Below are positions 1-12,500 of a DNA stretch of 64,000 bases, piece after piece. Position numbers and translations under genes: made by a program. The stretch is from Opisthorchis felineus. Its lineage: Eukaryota > Platyhelminthes > Trematoda > Opisthorchiida > Opisthorchiidae. The notes beneath the pieces are model-generated. The model did not search any database, was not told the origin of the DNA, and saw nothing but the letters and a program-made list of their open reading frames with translations. The stretch is from assembly GCA_004794785.1 (NCBI GenBank), contig SJOL01008661.1, positions 88,094 to 152,093 on the forward strand. The letters are read 5' to 3'. How positions within the stretch are numbered: position 1 is the first letter of the stretch; each line of letters opens with the position of its first letter.

Positions 1-679
1 AGAACTTCTCCGGGGGTGGAGTAGTTGGGAAGATCTGGTATGGATAAATCCAGCACTAATGACAGAGGGTAAAAGGGAAAAAAACGATTGTAGCGTTCTG
101 TGGCGCAGGGACCAGATGCGACAGGTTCTTCAGTTTCGCTTTTTGATCGGGTACGTATCCTGGCGTGGTCACCAGTTATGTAGTATGCCTGCGTGTATGA
201 AAATTACCCAAACTCGCTGTGTGGATGTTTGGAGGATAGCTGCTAGATGGGGATGAAAAGCAGGACGCGATGTGTTAGATGAATGTCAGTAAGTTGTTAG
301 CTTTCACCAACTATCAACGGAGAAGCACAAGAACTTAGGTGTAGCAGTTTATTCTCTGAGCATCAGGACACGTTGGGTGGGTGACAGCAAGAAGAACGCG
401 GGGTTCAATCCTATATACGTGCAAGGAGTGTCAGTTATTAGGGTGACTCTCGATCTCCTCTGTATGGTATTCAAGGATGTCTTTATGTTCTAACTTCATT
501 ACCACCGCCACTTCTGAAAGTCGACTAAAGGGATGGTAATTAACGATGGCGCGCACTTTGACATCTGTCGGCAGATTATGACAGGAGCACTCATTCTGTC
601 AGTGAACAATTGGTCGTATTTGTCTGTCTCTGGTCTAATTTGACTGTGTTGATCCTTTTAAACTGTGACAGCGTCTGGC
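1..679. other. left edge, no recognised gene
   Basis: I see no gene, RNA or repeat that I can name in this stretch. Short open frames here have no recognisable domain and no splice context. It lies directly upstream of reverse transcriptase debris and may be the eroded 5' part of the same retroelement, but nothing in the sequence proves that. Confidence 0.4.
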
Positions 680-1480
680 GATAAATGTCCATTCCAAATT
701 CTTGTCTCATGAAGTCTGTATACGCCTCCTATCGTGAACGCGTACATGGCTATGGCATATTCTTTCCTGAGTTCACCACATCCAATGCCATCATCCAGTG
801 CCAGCAAGGCTGCCGTGTATCATCATGTCGCTTCAAGTTCGTACTTGATATGCTGCTTGTATCTTCTTCACCTACCTGTAACACCTTGAGGTTGGAAATA
901 CTCTCGGGGCGTTCGCTGACGGGCATTCAGTCCGGCGAAGATATTGCTCTTATTGGATCAGATCCTTTAGAAGTGGAAACTATTTTAAATAATGTCACTA
1001 ATTTTGCTGCACAGTTCTATGTGTGTTTCGAACCTGTAAATTGCCTCGGCCGGATCGAGTGGGATCTAACCCAAACTTCATGGATTCATGTGAACCAGCC
1101 GACGTGGTAGATAAGTTAGCGAATTGGGAACGTTATGCCACCATTTGCCAACCTCTGAGATATGTTACGCGGACGTGGCGTCAGCTTGACTGTCAGGGCT
1201 AGAATAAACAATGCAGCGGCCTTGTCTGTTCTGTTTTATGGATCAGGGGCGTGGACGTTGGGTGTGGAGGATCCTCGAGGTCTCTCTGTGTTTGACCATC
1301 GATGCTTCCGGTGCGTTGCGCAGGCCTGGTGGGAACATCAGATCAGTAATGCTGAAGTACGGCAGACAGTTTTCTGGCAAGTTCATTCTTCCTTGATGGA
1401 TCAGCTTGTTACACTCCACAGGTTACGTCGGTTAGGCCGTGCGGTCCGTATGCCACAGGGCCGTTTGCCTCGTTGATCTC
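680..1480 (+). mobile_element. decayed non-LTR retrotransposon (LINE) reverse transcriptase and C-terminal part
   Basis: Two open segments in different frames read as parts of one LINE protein. The first (685-1110) keeps the shape of an RT palm: a PEFTTSNAIIQCQQGC stretch where intact elements have the RQGCPLSPFLFNF motif, and a degenerate GEDIALIG in place of the YADD box. The second (1162-1476) is the segment that follows the palm in this LINE family, with VLFYGSGAWTLGVED, VFDHRCFRCVAQ and LHRLRRLGRAVRMPQGRLPR. Frameshifts between them and the lost catalytic Asp pair show that the copy is dead. The clade (RTE- or CR1-like) is not settled here. Confidence 0.75.
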
Positions 1481-1761
1481 TTTTCGCCCAGCCTTGTGTC
1501 GGATGGAGATGACCCAAGTGCGGTTTGTGACGCATGATCTAGTGAGTGAGCGCTAGACTCTGGTCTGATCCTTCGGAGGTTGAAGGATTCATGGAAACCA
1601 AGCTTGGATCCATAGTCCAAGAGGGATTCGTCGATCACACTCACCCTCCGACAGATTCTGGAACAGCTACACTGCTACAACCAATGATGGTCGCTTTTCG
1701 TTCCTTGAAAGCTGTCTGTCGTTGGACATTACGGCAGTGTGTATGGAGAAAAGGTGAAGTT

Positions 1762-1940
1762 CTAATAACTCAGTGGTTAAGGCACGAACTTAATGGCTGG
1801 AAGGTCCGTGGTTCGAACCTAACCTCTGGCTCTCGTGTGCTCCCAGCTAGGCTTGGGCAAGCTGGCACTGTCTCAGCCCTCGTGCTTCCTTTGGGTAACA
1901 TAGCAGCCAGGCACCGAAAGGGTGTTACAGCTGGAAAGAG
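1762..1940 (+). repeat. tRNA-derived SINE, copy 1
   Basis: The head is tRNA-like. An A-box-like AACTCAGTGGTTAAGG is followed by a perfect B box GGTTCGAACC at 1810-1819. A tRNA-unrelated body follows, carrying CTAGGCTTGGGCAAGCTGGC, CAGCCCTCGTGCTTCCTTTG and a GCACCGAAAGGGTGTTACAGCT end. The same ordered blocks recur in six other places in the window, which defines the family. Members are RNA polymerase III type and need LINE machinery in trans to move. Confidence 0.85.
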
Positions 1941-2000
1941 CCAAGGTGCCACAAGTTCTTGGCCCTCATTAAAGCACTGTGTGTCCACTTCCATTGATAC

Positions 2001-2216
2001 TTGAAAGTCTGCGTCAAGCTCACACTTAAATTCACTAAGTCCAATGATGTGAGACAAGGCTGTTCCCTTCCACTTTCCCTCTTCACATTCTTCATCGATC
2101 TGACCACAGATGATCCTGCTCTCAGCCTCGAAATGCTCCCAGGGCGTTCGCTCACAAATATTGGCTACACAGACGTAGCTGTTAAATCTGGTGCCATGGT
2201 AATGCAAAAAATATAA
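2001..2216 (+). mobile_element. LINE reverse transcriptase fragment
   Basis: An open segment on the + strand carries SNDVRQGCSLPLSLFTFFID, which matches the RT motif-B region (VRQGCPLSPFLFNFVID in intact relatives). It is followed by LPGRSLTNIGYTDVAV, where a YADD box has decayed to YTDV. It begins about 60 bases after the end of SINE copy 1. It is either part of the same broken LINE as the segment at 680-1480 or a second insertion. Confidence 0.65.
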
Positions 2217-2243
2217 AATAATCTAAATATTTCTGCCTCCCGG

Positions 2244-2872
2244 TTTCATCATCATCTTCAAATGTAAAAATCACGAACATGTGCAATTGCTATCGCTACC
2301 AGTTTCGTTCACCGTTGATCTTGGGAGACAGGTAGATAGCTACGTATCGGTGGCAGTAGCTGATATAATTGATGCGTCAATTCGGGAGTGCCAGCGGACT
2401 TTTCACTGGGGTGGTAGTGTGGGAAATCCATGCACTGAAGACAACAACTTGGATTCATGCGCATCATTAAGCGCGCTACTGGGCCATTAATGTTCCGTAT
2501 CTCGGGGTCCCAATCCAGAGAGACGGCAGTGGAGCTGCGCTTACTGCTGGTGGCCTTCACACTTCACAAGCACGCCATTGGGTTTCCCTGGTTTGTTTCC
2601 ACCCTTTGCGTGATTGTGCGAAGAGGGCTCTTTGGGACGATCGACTGGCGTATGGAGCATTAGCCAAGCCAACGCAACCTATGGAGTGTGGTCAGTTCAT
2701 CTATCGTGGGCAAGTTATTTCTTCCGAAAACCATCCAACATACTTCAGAATTGTTGATCCAAGGTTCGCACCATGCTCGAGCAGTCCTCTGGAGAAATCG
2801 ATGATCAAGTCTTTCAACGTCCCCAGCGCACAGCAGCCAGGTTTCTGACCCGTATAGGAATATGGAGTGCAC
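2244..2872 (-). mobile_element. LINE 3' part in reverse orientation
   Basis: Read on the - strand, 2872-2660 encodes FLYGSETWLLCAGDVERL, DHRFLQRTARAWCE and LHRLRWLG, the C-terminal signature of the same LINE family as at 680-1480. The rest runs down to a GATGATGATGA tail at about 2259-2246. It is oriented opposite to the neighbouring + strand fragments, so at least two insertions are nested here. It is frameshifted and inactive. Confidence 0.7.
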
Positions 2873-2879
2873 CGAAGTA

Positions 2880-3105
2880 TTTTAAAACTGCACTATACAG
2901 ATAAACTGATCTGACGTCTGCATAGCTTCCTCTCCCGATCACCCCACTGAAAAGTTCATTGGCGCTCCTGAATTCACGCATCAACTACATCAACTTCTGT
3001 CTCCAATGTATAGCTATCCACCCATACCTCCCCACGTCATCGGCGGACGAAAGTGGCAGCTATCACCACTGTAAAGCATGTACAGCTTAAGATGATGATG
3101 TTACA
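2880..3105 (+). mobile_element. LINE 3' end, + orientation
   Basis: This stretch matches the 3' end of the reverse element just upstream. Corresponding blocks are ACGCATCAACTACATCAACT, the pair of TAGCTA-containing segments, and GGCAGCTATCACCACTG. It ends in the same short GATGATGATG tail near 3092-3101. It is probably the 3' end belonging to the + strand RT fragments at 680-1480 or 2001-2216. Confidence 0.55.
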
Positions 3106-3264
3106 ATAGTCCAGTCGCGCAGTTAGGCAAAACTATTATCAGTACGTTGGTGCCGAATTTTTCGCTTTGACGGAAAACTAGGTTGTTTCAAAACAAACTT
3201 ATTAGACTATCGCTTGCGGTGTCCGGCTGTACTGCTCCCATTTTTCGGCGATTGAAACTGTAGC

Positions 3265-3705
3265 AACCACCGCTGCGCAGAGACGAGTTTATCGCGGTGT
3301 AGCGATCTGTGACTCTCAGCGGTCCACTGAGCTGGACTGATGGGCTTGACTTTGACACCCACAGGGTTCCTCACTGCAGGTTGCTCGGTGGGTAGGGGTC
3401 TGACGAACACAGTCCCTTGGTTTTCCAGGCACGATGACTTGTCCCTTAAGAAAACTTGTACTGTTGTGGTAAAATGCTGGCACCGACCCGCTGCTTTGCG
3501 GTCAGGCTTTTGATCCGATGGCTTTGGCTGAAGACTAATCGTCCTCCTTGGTGTGACAGCCCTGAGAGTTTTCCACGAAAGTTACAACTAGAAATATTGT
3601 CATGCCGCATCGGCCGTCGCCTGGTGTCATCAGTCTGGTCACCTTAATTGCTGCGTGCAGCAGGGCAGATAAGCGAAAACATGCTACTGTTGACGTCTTC
3701 CACCG
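3265..3705 (+). repeat. interspersed repeat R1, copy a
   Basis: About 440 bases align block by block with 11590-12090. Shared blocks include GGTCTGACGAACACAGTC, GGCTTTGGCTGA, TAATCGTCCTCCT and CATCGGCCGTCGC. The order GCAGCAGGGC, then AAGCGAAAACA, then GCTACTG is also kept. On the opposite strand both copies can be read as similar peptides (VFVRPL, then QP, then AQW), so the repeat may derive from coding DNA. This copy lacks the 3' terminal block seen in copy b. Confidence 0.75.
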
Positions 3706-4489
3706 TACACTTTAATTTCCCGAAATCAAACGGATGTGTCAAGCCAGCAATTCTAACGCTTGCCGTCTGGTCTGGTGTCGGATGTCAACGATCACTGTAG
3801 ACAGATACCGAAGCCTTACTCAACGCGGTAACGTCCACCTGCGGTACAGCTCGGCCAACCTCATCCAGGTACTAGGTATTTGATAGGATGGTGGCTTTGC
3901 TGGAGCCTCGGCGACAGATTCCTCTTTATCACAACCATAGTTCGGCGGGCTGTTGACGGATTCGTGGATACTTTGGCTTCAGAAGTGTCGGGTATATACT
4001 CCTGCCCAAACGTCATTATGCTGCTAGTCCCGAGGGCCTTCTACCTGTTGTTTTCTAGGATGACAGCGAATTCTTCAGCTGTTGGCGTCTATCTATGAGA
4101 GAGACTTTTATCCAACTGGGATGAGTCGATAATAGTGTCCACCATCGAGAAGGCCATTTGCAATAAACGTAACCACAAAGGCGTCAGTTCGACAAAGGCT
4201 TCTTTCGTCACGGATTGCTCGTCATCTCGGAGCGGCAGGCGAAACATAGACATATGAGAATCAAGCGCGATTTCAAGCTGGAGGCTGATCTGCTAGTGGA
4301 AATTCCGCAGGAAGCCAACATCCCCGCGTGTTGTCCTTCACCATACAAGGTACTTATAAACGAAGAACTTTCTTCAGCGGAGGAGCAGGCATCCCTAATA
4401 TCGGCAGCATTGTCTGACGCTTTAATCCGGCTTCTTCTCCGTCGTCGGGTTAGCCGCCAAACATCTTAACACGTCGCAACATTACATTG
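3706..4489. other. unassigned stretch with one short open frame
   Basis: The only open frame of note is 4215-4469 on the + strand, whose translation contains IKRDFKLEADLLVEIPQEAN. It looks more regular than random sequence but I do not recognise it. Decayed RT follows directly on the same strand, so it may be the N-terminal remnant of that element. Confidence 0.3.
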
Positions 4490-5200
4490 TTACCGTCTAT
4501 GCATATACGGCCTCTTCAGTGTTTCCTGTATCTTGTTTGTTACTGGAGAAGGTGACCAATAAGTCTTTGTTTGACGTTTCTGGCTTCAGACAACCCTCTG
4601 CATCCTATTTGATGTAGTCTCATGTTGTCCTGCTCCAGTATGACCTGATCTGCCCCCACTGATGCGGCACTTGTCGTATTTTTGACTTCTTAAAGGCCTT
4701 CGACAGCTTTTCCTACAATACTCTTGCTCGAAGTTGTTAGAACCTTGACTCCACTGTTCCCTCATAGGTTATCAGCCTTCTTCACCAACCATACATCTTA
4801 AGCTTGGTCCAGTGACCCCTTCCCACTCTTTTAGGAGCCCAGGCAAAGTTCCACAAGAATCTGCCGTTGATCCTTCTGTAATCTTAGTTTTCATCGACCT
4901 CATCCTCTCGTTTCCCGGCTGACTGCTCATTGCTGCTGCTGTGTGCTAATGATCCCAAACGCGGTGTATTGATTCAGTCCTCTTACTGGAATTTGTCAGT
5001 CTCCTCGTCTTTGACTTCTCAGAACCCTCAGTCGGTGACAAAACTGTATATACTGATTTCCACTCCTCCCTTCCTTGCCCAATTACAGCGGTCTGGCTCT
5101 CCATCTATGTCCAATTTCTTTTGAAACACTGATCAACTGTGAAACTCCTCGACTAAGCACGATTGGTCTATCATGAACATTGTTCATATCCTCGACTTTC
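4490..5200 (+). mobile_element. very decayed reverse transcriptase
   Basis: Scattered RT landmarks appear in order on the + strand, in shifting frames. LLEKVTNKSLFD resembles the fingers region. FDFLKAFDSFS near 4680-4710 matches RT motif A (DFSKAFDSV in intact elements). CSLLLLCANDPKRG near 4930-4965 occupies the place of the YADD box. There are many stops between them. This appears to be a different LINE lineage from the one at 680-1480. The call rests on motif order only. Confidence 0.5.
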
Positions 5201-6373
5201 AGCGGTTGGAACATGCCGCGTCTTTGAACTCTAAAAAAAGCGAAATATGATGCGGTTCCAAATGCGTTTCGAAACCTATCGGGAAAAGCCATGTAATGAG
5301 AAATCAGCAGTCAGTTTGGAAGAAACTTCCTCGGCATTGTGGACTGTATGCAAAATAGTCCACAAGAATAGAGTTCTGAATGGGTATCTGTGCTAGGTAA
5401 ATGTCTGTTTGATCCCCGTGGTTCAGCATCCATGTGGAATTTTACGTTACACGAGTGAAGGAAAGAGAGAACCCTTCCTCCTCTGAGAGTAGGCTATTGT
5501 GGTCTTCCTGTTTCAATAGGTTGCAACCCGCAGTGATCTCTTCTCTGGTGATCGCAGTTTCACTCGTTGATAGCTGAATGTTAGGGGGATCAAAAACCGG
5601 GTCCCCTTTAGGAGTAGTTATATTGGCCGAGAAATCGTATTACCTGAGTCGCAAGGAGAATGACACTTACTTCCGTCCACACGCTGCTTTCTTTCATAGA
5701 TATCCTTGACTTACACTGCTGCCTGTGCCGTCTTTATACCAATCTTTGGCTGAAAAGATGTGCACCCAACAGTTTTTCGACTTGGTATTAATGAAGTATG
5801 GCTTTAATATGTCGATTGTTGTTCGTCTATGGCTGCCCATGTACTCCTGAGCATTTGAACTGTCTAAAGTTAGGTCCAAAACCGAATCAGATTGTAACAA
5901 GACGAGGATATGAGAACTTCGTTTGTTAGGCATCATAAGGCTGTTCATGAATTCTATAAGTGCACAGGAATATTAAGCGAAGGTCTTTAAAGTATCCCGT
6001 TGTCCCGCGACATTTGATATAATATTCCCTTTAAAGCACCGCATTTGTCACAGGCGTGTTCGGTTGTCCTGCTTTTGAGCCTCGTCATATTTTATTTTCA
6101 TTGGTTATCGAATGATGGAGAATGGAGTCTATTCTATCTACAATAAAATTTCAAGGGTTTTTTCAACTTAACCCTTCACTGTAATGTTCAACTGTCGAAT
6201 AGAACCAATTTACATGGGGTATTTGCCTTTTACTCATCATAGAAGCGTTTGAATGCCATTTAACAGGGCTTTGGGTTTTAGGATTCGATGTTTGTTGAGC
6301 TTCTATGCCTACGTTTCCCTCATTAGCTTGGCCTGTAACGTTCACGAGAGCCTAACGCATTAAATCTTGTGCA
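5201..6373. other. 5' flank of SMYD4 copy A
   Basis: I see no recognisable gene or repeat. The promoter and 5' UTR of copy A should lie at the right end, but no TATA box, initiator or upstream exon can be named with confidence. A 5' non-coding exon further upstream cannot be excluded. Confidence 0.35.
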
Positions 6374-6581
6374 ATGGACACCGGCTTGGAAGCGGAGTTT
6401 TCTCGTTTCTGTTCCACGGTCATCGAAGCAGTTGTGGAAACCTGGACCGGTACCAGTTTTTCTCAGCCAAGCGGCTCACCACTCCTCTGGCCTGTCGCAT
6501 TTTCCAGCTGTACGACTGATTTTGAAAGGGTCATCATCTTACTTCGATTGCCTTCAGTGCGTCAGTTCTCTTTTAGTTCAG
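6374..6581 (+). CDS. SMYD4 copy A exon 1
   Basis: It starts at ATG 6374 and ends in a G|GTGAGC donor, phase 1. It encodes the N-terminal region before the TPRs. The match to copy B exon 1 runs through RFC, LLWPV/ILWPA, CxTDFERV and LPxxRxFS, with the split Gly codon at the same place. Confidence 0.85.
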
Positions 6582-9500
6582 GTGAGCGTTCGTGGTTTCC
6601 CTACTTTTTAGCTGCTCACCAGTTGGAAGTGTATACATTTTCAACGGTGCGAATCGGAAATGCAATGTGGTGTACTACACATCTGCGAACATTTTCCCGA
6701 CCTTTTAATTTTTAATTTCTTTTCATATCTGACATTTTTATCCTGTTTGATGTCAATTTCCCGTAGTACAGTTGCCTCCTCTGTGGATGAAAGTGGGTTT
6801 CTTATATAGGGTAGCCGAAAAAGTCAAGATTATAAGAAATGGTGTTGGTCACCCATCTCTTTGAAGGTCTTGGGTTGCTTGCTTGAGTTTCAAGGTTTAT
6901 GAATTTGATTGTTTTTGAATGCAAATTGTCTCAGTTCGTTCACTTACTGGATCAAATTAGAACAAAGCATTGCGTTCAGGCTTGTAAAGTGTAGACAGTG
7001 GCAATCAACAGAGGTTTTTCTACCGTTATCATTGTGAACACGCATCATCTAGGACGACCTTTCAGTCCAGTTACTCAGAAGAATCGGGTAGGTTTAGGAA
7101 CCGTCCACTGGTGATGAGTGCTTTGGCTTAAATTTTCTGCCCTTGCTGATGAGCTTCATCGTGTGCAGCAGTGACCACCTCAGAGGCTGATGCTCTCGGA
7201 GCACCGTGAGCTGCTCCGAGTCTAGTTAAACTTCAATGAGATTCAATGATTGGCTTTTGACCAATTTCTTTTATTTTAAGGATCTTTTTCCATGTGTTAC
7301 CTTCTGGTGATCACAGTACTATGATGTATATTTCTCCCATTTAACAGCTTCCGAGCAAAATCATTCGGGACTGAAATCTGATTCACGTTCTCAGGAACTG
7401 AGAGAGCTAGGTAACAGTGCTTGGCGCACCAACAATGTTGCTGATGCATTGAAGCTATATACCAAAGCAATTTTCTCTGCCGAAAGTGCTGAGAAGAAGG
7501 CTCTAGCTTTTGCAAACAGATCATGTGTCCTGGCTCGCTTAGGTGCAGATTCGGCTGTACTACAGGACATCGAACTGGCATTTCACGTGAGTTAGATACG
7601 CATACAAATCGTGTCACTATAATGCTGAGATTTCCTTTTTGTTTGACATTTTACCTTCGTTCGCTTCCTAGTTTTCTTCCGGAAAGATGTAATCGGTTCG
7701 CGACATTTTAGGGGCGCATTAGTCGGGTGCAGTTTGGACGGTCGTGTGACAATTTGGTAGGCAGTTCGGGCTGTGTATCTAAGAACCAATGCTTTTTCCG
7801 ACTGGTAACTTCAGAAGTAATGAGCTGTGTCAAAATGTCGGGTGTGTTTACTGGTGGTTGATCAGGTGGCCTTTGATCTCTTCGCTAAGCTAATTGCAAG
7901 CTAACTGTCAACCTCCATGAAGAGATCAACGAACACTTGGCCAAACACCAGTTATCAGCTGTGAAGTTGAAGGAAGCAGAACTTTTCAGAGCAATCTTAC
8001 GTGCTGTTGAGTTGGTCGGTGTCCCAAGGCCGCTTGAGTGGAAGCGTACGTCTAATACGGTTCGATTCAGGTTATGATCCATGTAACGTACGTCTAGTGC
8101 AGTGTTTCATCAAACAGCATTTTGATCATCTAGTGCTGCACATCTGTTCATGTGTATGCAATCTATAATTTCAGTTACATGGGTTAGGTGATTCCTATCA
8201 GCAACGGTTGAGTTATGAAAACCAAGTCCTAAAGTATGCCTTCGTACTGATTCAGAGTCACCAATGGAGTCCAAATTAACGGCTTCCGAATGGATGCCTA
8301 TTATTGCCACCCTAGCGGAGCATCCAAAACCGTAGTTCTCAGTATTTAGTGGCATGTACCCAATCTGCGTGACCAGATTACTCTTCTCCTGGAAGCATTT
8401 ATCCTGGGAGACAGTTGGTCTGTCATAACTCATATAAATTTGGGATCGAGCTATCTCACGCTGTCCGTAAATAAGCACCCTATCGGGGGCTGCACTAATA
8501 GCCAGCACCTGGATGGGCAGTGGGTCGCACTTTTCGTCTGTTTCAAAATGGTCAAAGTCAACTTCTAAGACATTTCAATCCCAGTTCGCAAGTTAGTTCT
8601 TTTACGCGGCGTGAAGCAGACAGAATGAGAGTGCACAGGCACAAAGATTCGGAGGCCATATCATAGAAGTACGGGAAACCAGTATGCTTAAAAACGGTTC
8701 GTGAGGTTCGTTGCTGTCGGCATACAGCTTAACTGGCCTTTCACAGGGGGGCTTTATGACCACAATGTTCACAAGTTAGTTTTCAATGTGGCCAGTAGAG
8801 TGGCAACGTGGTCTTTGTTATACAGTGGAATGGAAGTGAAAAAGCAGGCATGAAGTAAATTCTACGGTGGAAGCTCAGGTAAAATGGATAGTTTTTCTAC
8901 CACAATGACGCAGTGTCAATCAGATGGTGCTTCTATCCACATGATGGGAATCAAAACTGTAATAGCAACTTCAGTAGTGCGCGTACCATTACCACTACTA
9001 ATTACTTGATATTGCGTATCTTTTCTCGCTTAATGTTTACTTTAAGTTTACTTTCACTTAATTACTCGCCGTATGGATGGCGAGGATGTGGGTCGTATTA
9101 TCTTGAAATTGAAGTTCATTCAGGCGACCTGCATGAATGCGTTATTCGCTTGTCAAATCACAGTGTAAGGTAACATTATAGGCATGCACCGTGTGAACAC
9201 TTATTTGGGGGTCAAGATGACAAAATTTGCGCTCACCAGGCAAGGCAATTGTTCGCGGAGAGCGAGAGTCGAGCGCGTGACTGCGATCGGATTCAAAAAC
9301 ACATGGACCTTTCCCAGACCTTCAGAAGGCAGTGCGGTGTGTGAAAATATCGTCTTCATAGCTGAGCATTGCGAAAAATGTGTACTGGCTCCAAATGCCG
9401 AACATTTACCCACACCTTCCGAAAAAGTGGTATTTCACTCACCCATATGGGGTTGGGGTTGTTGGCGGTGTTTTGATGCAATTCATTGAAAGGTGGTAGG

Positions 9501-12500
9501 ATGATGGTGAACCCATTCTTCTGCGCAGAGGCGCCAGTATAAATGACTGTGAGAAAAATGGACGGATCGTGCACTTGAACATAACTGGTCTTTCTATGGG
9601 GTAAGCATTTTAACATTCACCCCACATTTGATCGAATAATTTCCATGAAATTCGTTTTATCGCAAATTGTGCGTCGAAAAGGCGTCGCCAGCCGATACGT
9701 GTTTGGCCAAGAATAGGCAACCGCCTATGCATGGAATTGAAGCAGCCTCACGGTGGAGTTCGACGTCCTTTCCTAAGAGGCTTTTCACTAGTGAAGGTCG
9801 TTTCACTGCAGCTTTGTCACTTCTTTGGAGTGCATTTGAGCTCTACCGTTTTAATGATACACTCCGGGATTATCGGGAGAAATAAACTGCATCCCATTTT
9901 CGTGATACCGTTTCCCTGACTGCTAGGGTGAACGTGAACCAAATTTCGACGTTTGAATTAGTGCCTAAATGTTCACTGCAGGTCCCGGTGTCACTGTAGC
10001 CGTTTAACTCTCGCAGCTACATGGAAAGATGTTCAACGGAATATTTCGTCCTTTTATGACAATTTTTCACACCGTGATTGTGTAAAAAACTGGGTCTAAG
10101 TGGACGATTTCACTACCCTTTTCCTCCCAGAGGCATACTACTCAACCTGTATTGAAATGTGTTTGAAAACGCAGCAGCTTTGATCCATCATTTCTAACAT
10201 GTAAACCACAAATGTAACCTGTTTTACAGTATGAGTACCCGAAAATCCATCAAGGTCGACTGTTGGTCCGCCGTGCGGAGTCGTTTTTAAAACTAGGCCA
10301 GGCAAAGGAGGCGCAAGACGCGTTTACACAAGCCAAACAATGTATTAACCTTGAGGACCCCAGCACAAATGCCTTGAAGAAACTCATTGACCAAGGCCTT
10401 GCCAAATGTACTCACGTGTTGCAGTCAGGCGATCATTGTGTCGGCTCGACGTCCGGGTTACCGATATTCGTGCGCCACCCTGAACCACCGTGTCCGCCAA
10501 CTTGTGTGAGAGCCGTGATCCAATCGGATGCAGAACAAACGACACCGGGGATTCGTGGTGTTCCTGACCCCAACAGTTCCATTCCGTTTGAGGTATGCCT
10601 TGGGGACAGTGGAATTGGATGGCAAGTGGTCGTAAAGAAATCAGTCAAACCAGGTAAAGAAACTTAACAGTCACAGAGGCAGTGTAATTTAACCAGTCAC
10701 CCCCCAAATTTTGCCCTCTAGTCGACGCGTTATCTTGGTGTGAAATACACAAGCCTCTTAGTCCACTATAACCTGTGTGACCAGCGTTTGCCTGTTAATT
10801 CTTCCAGTCGAAACTCCACCGCTTTCGCGAATGCTATTGTTTTGGCGAGGTTGTTGTAATACAAACAATGTGTGGCACCTAACCGCGGCTCCATTGCAGG
10901 GTTAAGCGTTGCTCGTTATAGCAGCATCTGTATTTCAAACCTATTCTTCACCAGCCAGGATTATATGGGAATTTAAAGGATAATACCGTTTTATTGGAAG
11001 AAGCCACTGTTTGAATCTTTTGCCCGGGGGAATGTGATCAAAACACCAGTGTCCAACACTAGTGTTGCACTGTTGACCTGTTCACAGGGGTTGGCAATCA
11101 GCTTGCAAACATTCCGTCACCAACGTACTGACTGTGCTTGTTTGTTCTGCTAGTTCGGCGCAGTTCTCGAACAGCTTCAGATTGAACGGGGTTGACTTTT
11201 CGAAGTTTATATCTTCGTAGTCAGTGAAATCGGTAACCCTGAAAGGCACAGTTTGCCAGGGAACTACGGTACTGAAGAAAGTTACGTCTGCCTCAACGTT
11301 TGTTCCGTATAATAGTCTAGGTTGATTGAGCTCATAGCTCCACAGCTCTCCCCTTCATAAATCCATCGATATGCCAGGTAGTGTAACCGTGATGGGACTA
11401 CTTGTTATCTTTGGATAAATCAGCCCCTACAAAATTCGCAACGTTACAATTTGCATCAAAGAGGCCCAAAACGTGTGAAGAAGTATGTGACCAGTTTTGC
11501 ATCGAACACATGTGGTTGTTATCTGCTTTATGGAACCGCCTTCAATGGGAAGCCACTGGATTCCCGAACTAACTGGACATGCCATCGCCTCCAAGGCTTG
11601 GCTGTATGTCCCACACTCTCCCGTCACGAAGAGACTGGACCTTACCGTGGTGTGACGGTTTGCGCACCTCAGCGACCCATTGAGCTATACTGGGGGGTGT
11701 CCCCGCGACACTCACAGAGTCTCTCATACCAGGTTGGTCAATGGTTAGAGGTCTGACGAACACAGTCTCCTGGCCCTCCAGGTTGGGGGTTGGGACATGC
11801 ATGGCGACGTGTTCCGTAAAATTGGTAATGCATTTGCATTTCCTGCCAAACACCGCTGCCTTGCGGTTAGGCTTTTGAGCCAAAGGCTTTGGCTGAGGAC
11901 CCTAATCGTCCTCCTGTCTAGGTGTGGGCGCCCTGACAGTATCCCAGCCCACGTACAACCATGAATCGCACATATACAAATAAACTCATGCCACATCGGC
12001 CGTCGCGTGGTGCCATCAGCCCGGTCGCCTTACTTGCTGCATACAGCAGGGCGGGTAAGCGAAAACAGGCTACTGCTGACGCCTCCCTTCTTTCTATTTC
12101 ACATACTTTTTCTTCCCCCTCTCCCTATACGGCAGTGAAGCATCGGTGTTGAACACTGATGTCATGCTGTCGATGATGATGATGACACTCTCCCTCTTTC
12201 CGGTGATCGAAACTGCACCAGCAGGAATCATTGTGCCTATGGTACACGGTTTATAGCTCATAAATTGATTGATTGATTGTACGGAACCGGTGCGAAACTA
12301 AACCTGGATTACAATTATACTCGGCTGCCAGTGCGTGAATTTCGTCAGCCGACATGCTGGCTTTATATCTGGCCCTCATACAATAGTTTTTGGGTGGATC
12401 ATACTGCACCTAACCGAGCGGTGCAATGTGTGAATGTATTCACTTCAATCGATACCAAAAGTTGTACTGCGCAAATGTAACCACATGGCTTTCCTTCGTG

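Noticed and set aside
1810..1819. Candidate functional tRNA genes at the SINE heads
   Set aside because: A and B boxes are present, but the acceptor and anticodon stems do not form, and the same 170-base body follows each head. These are SINE copies.
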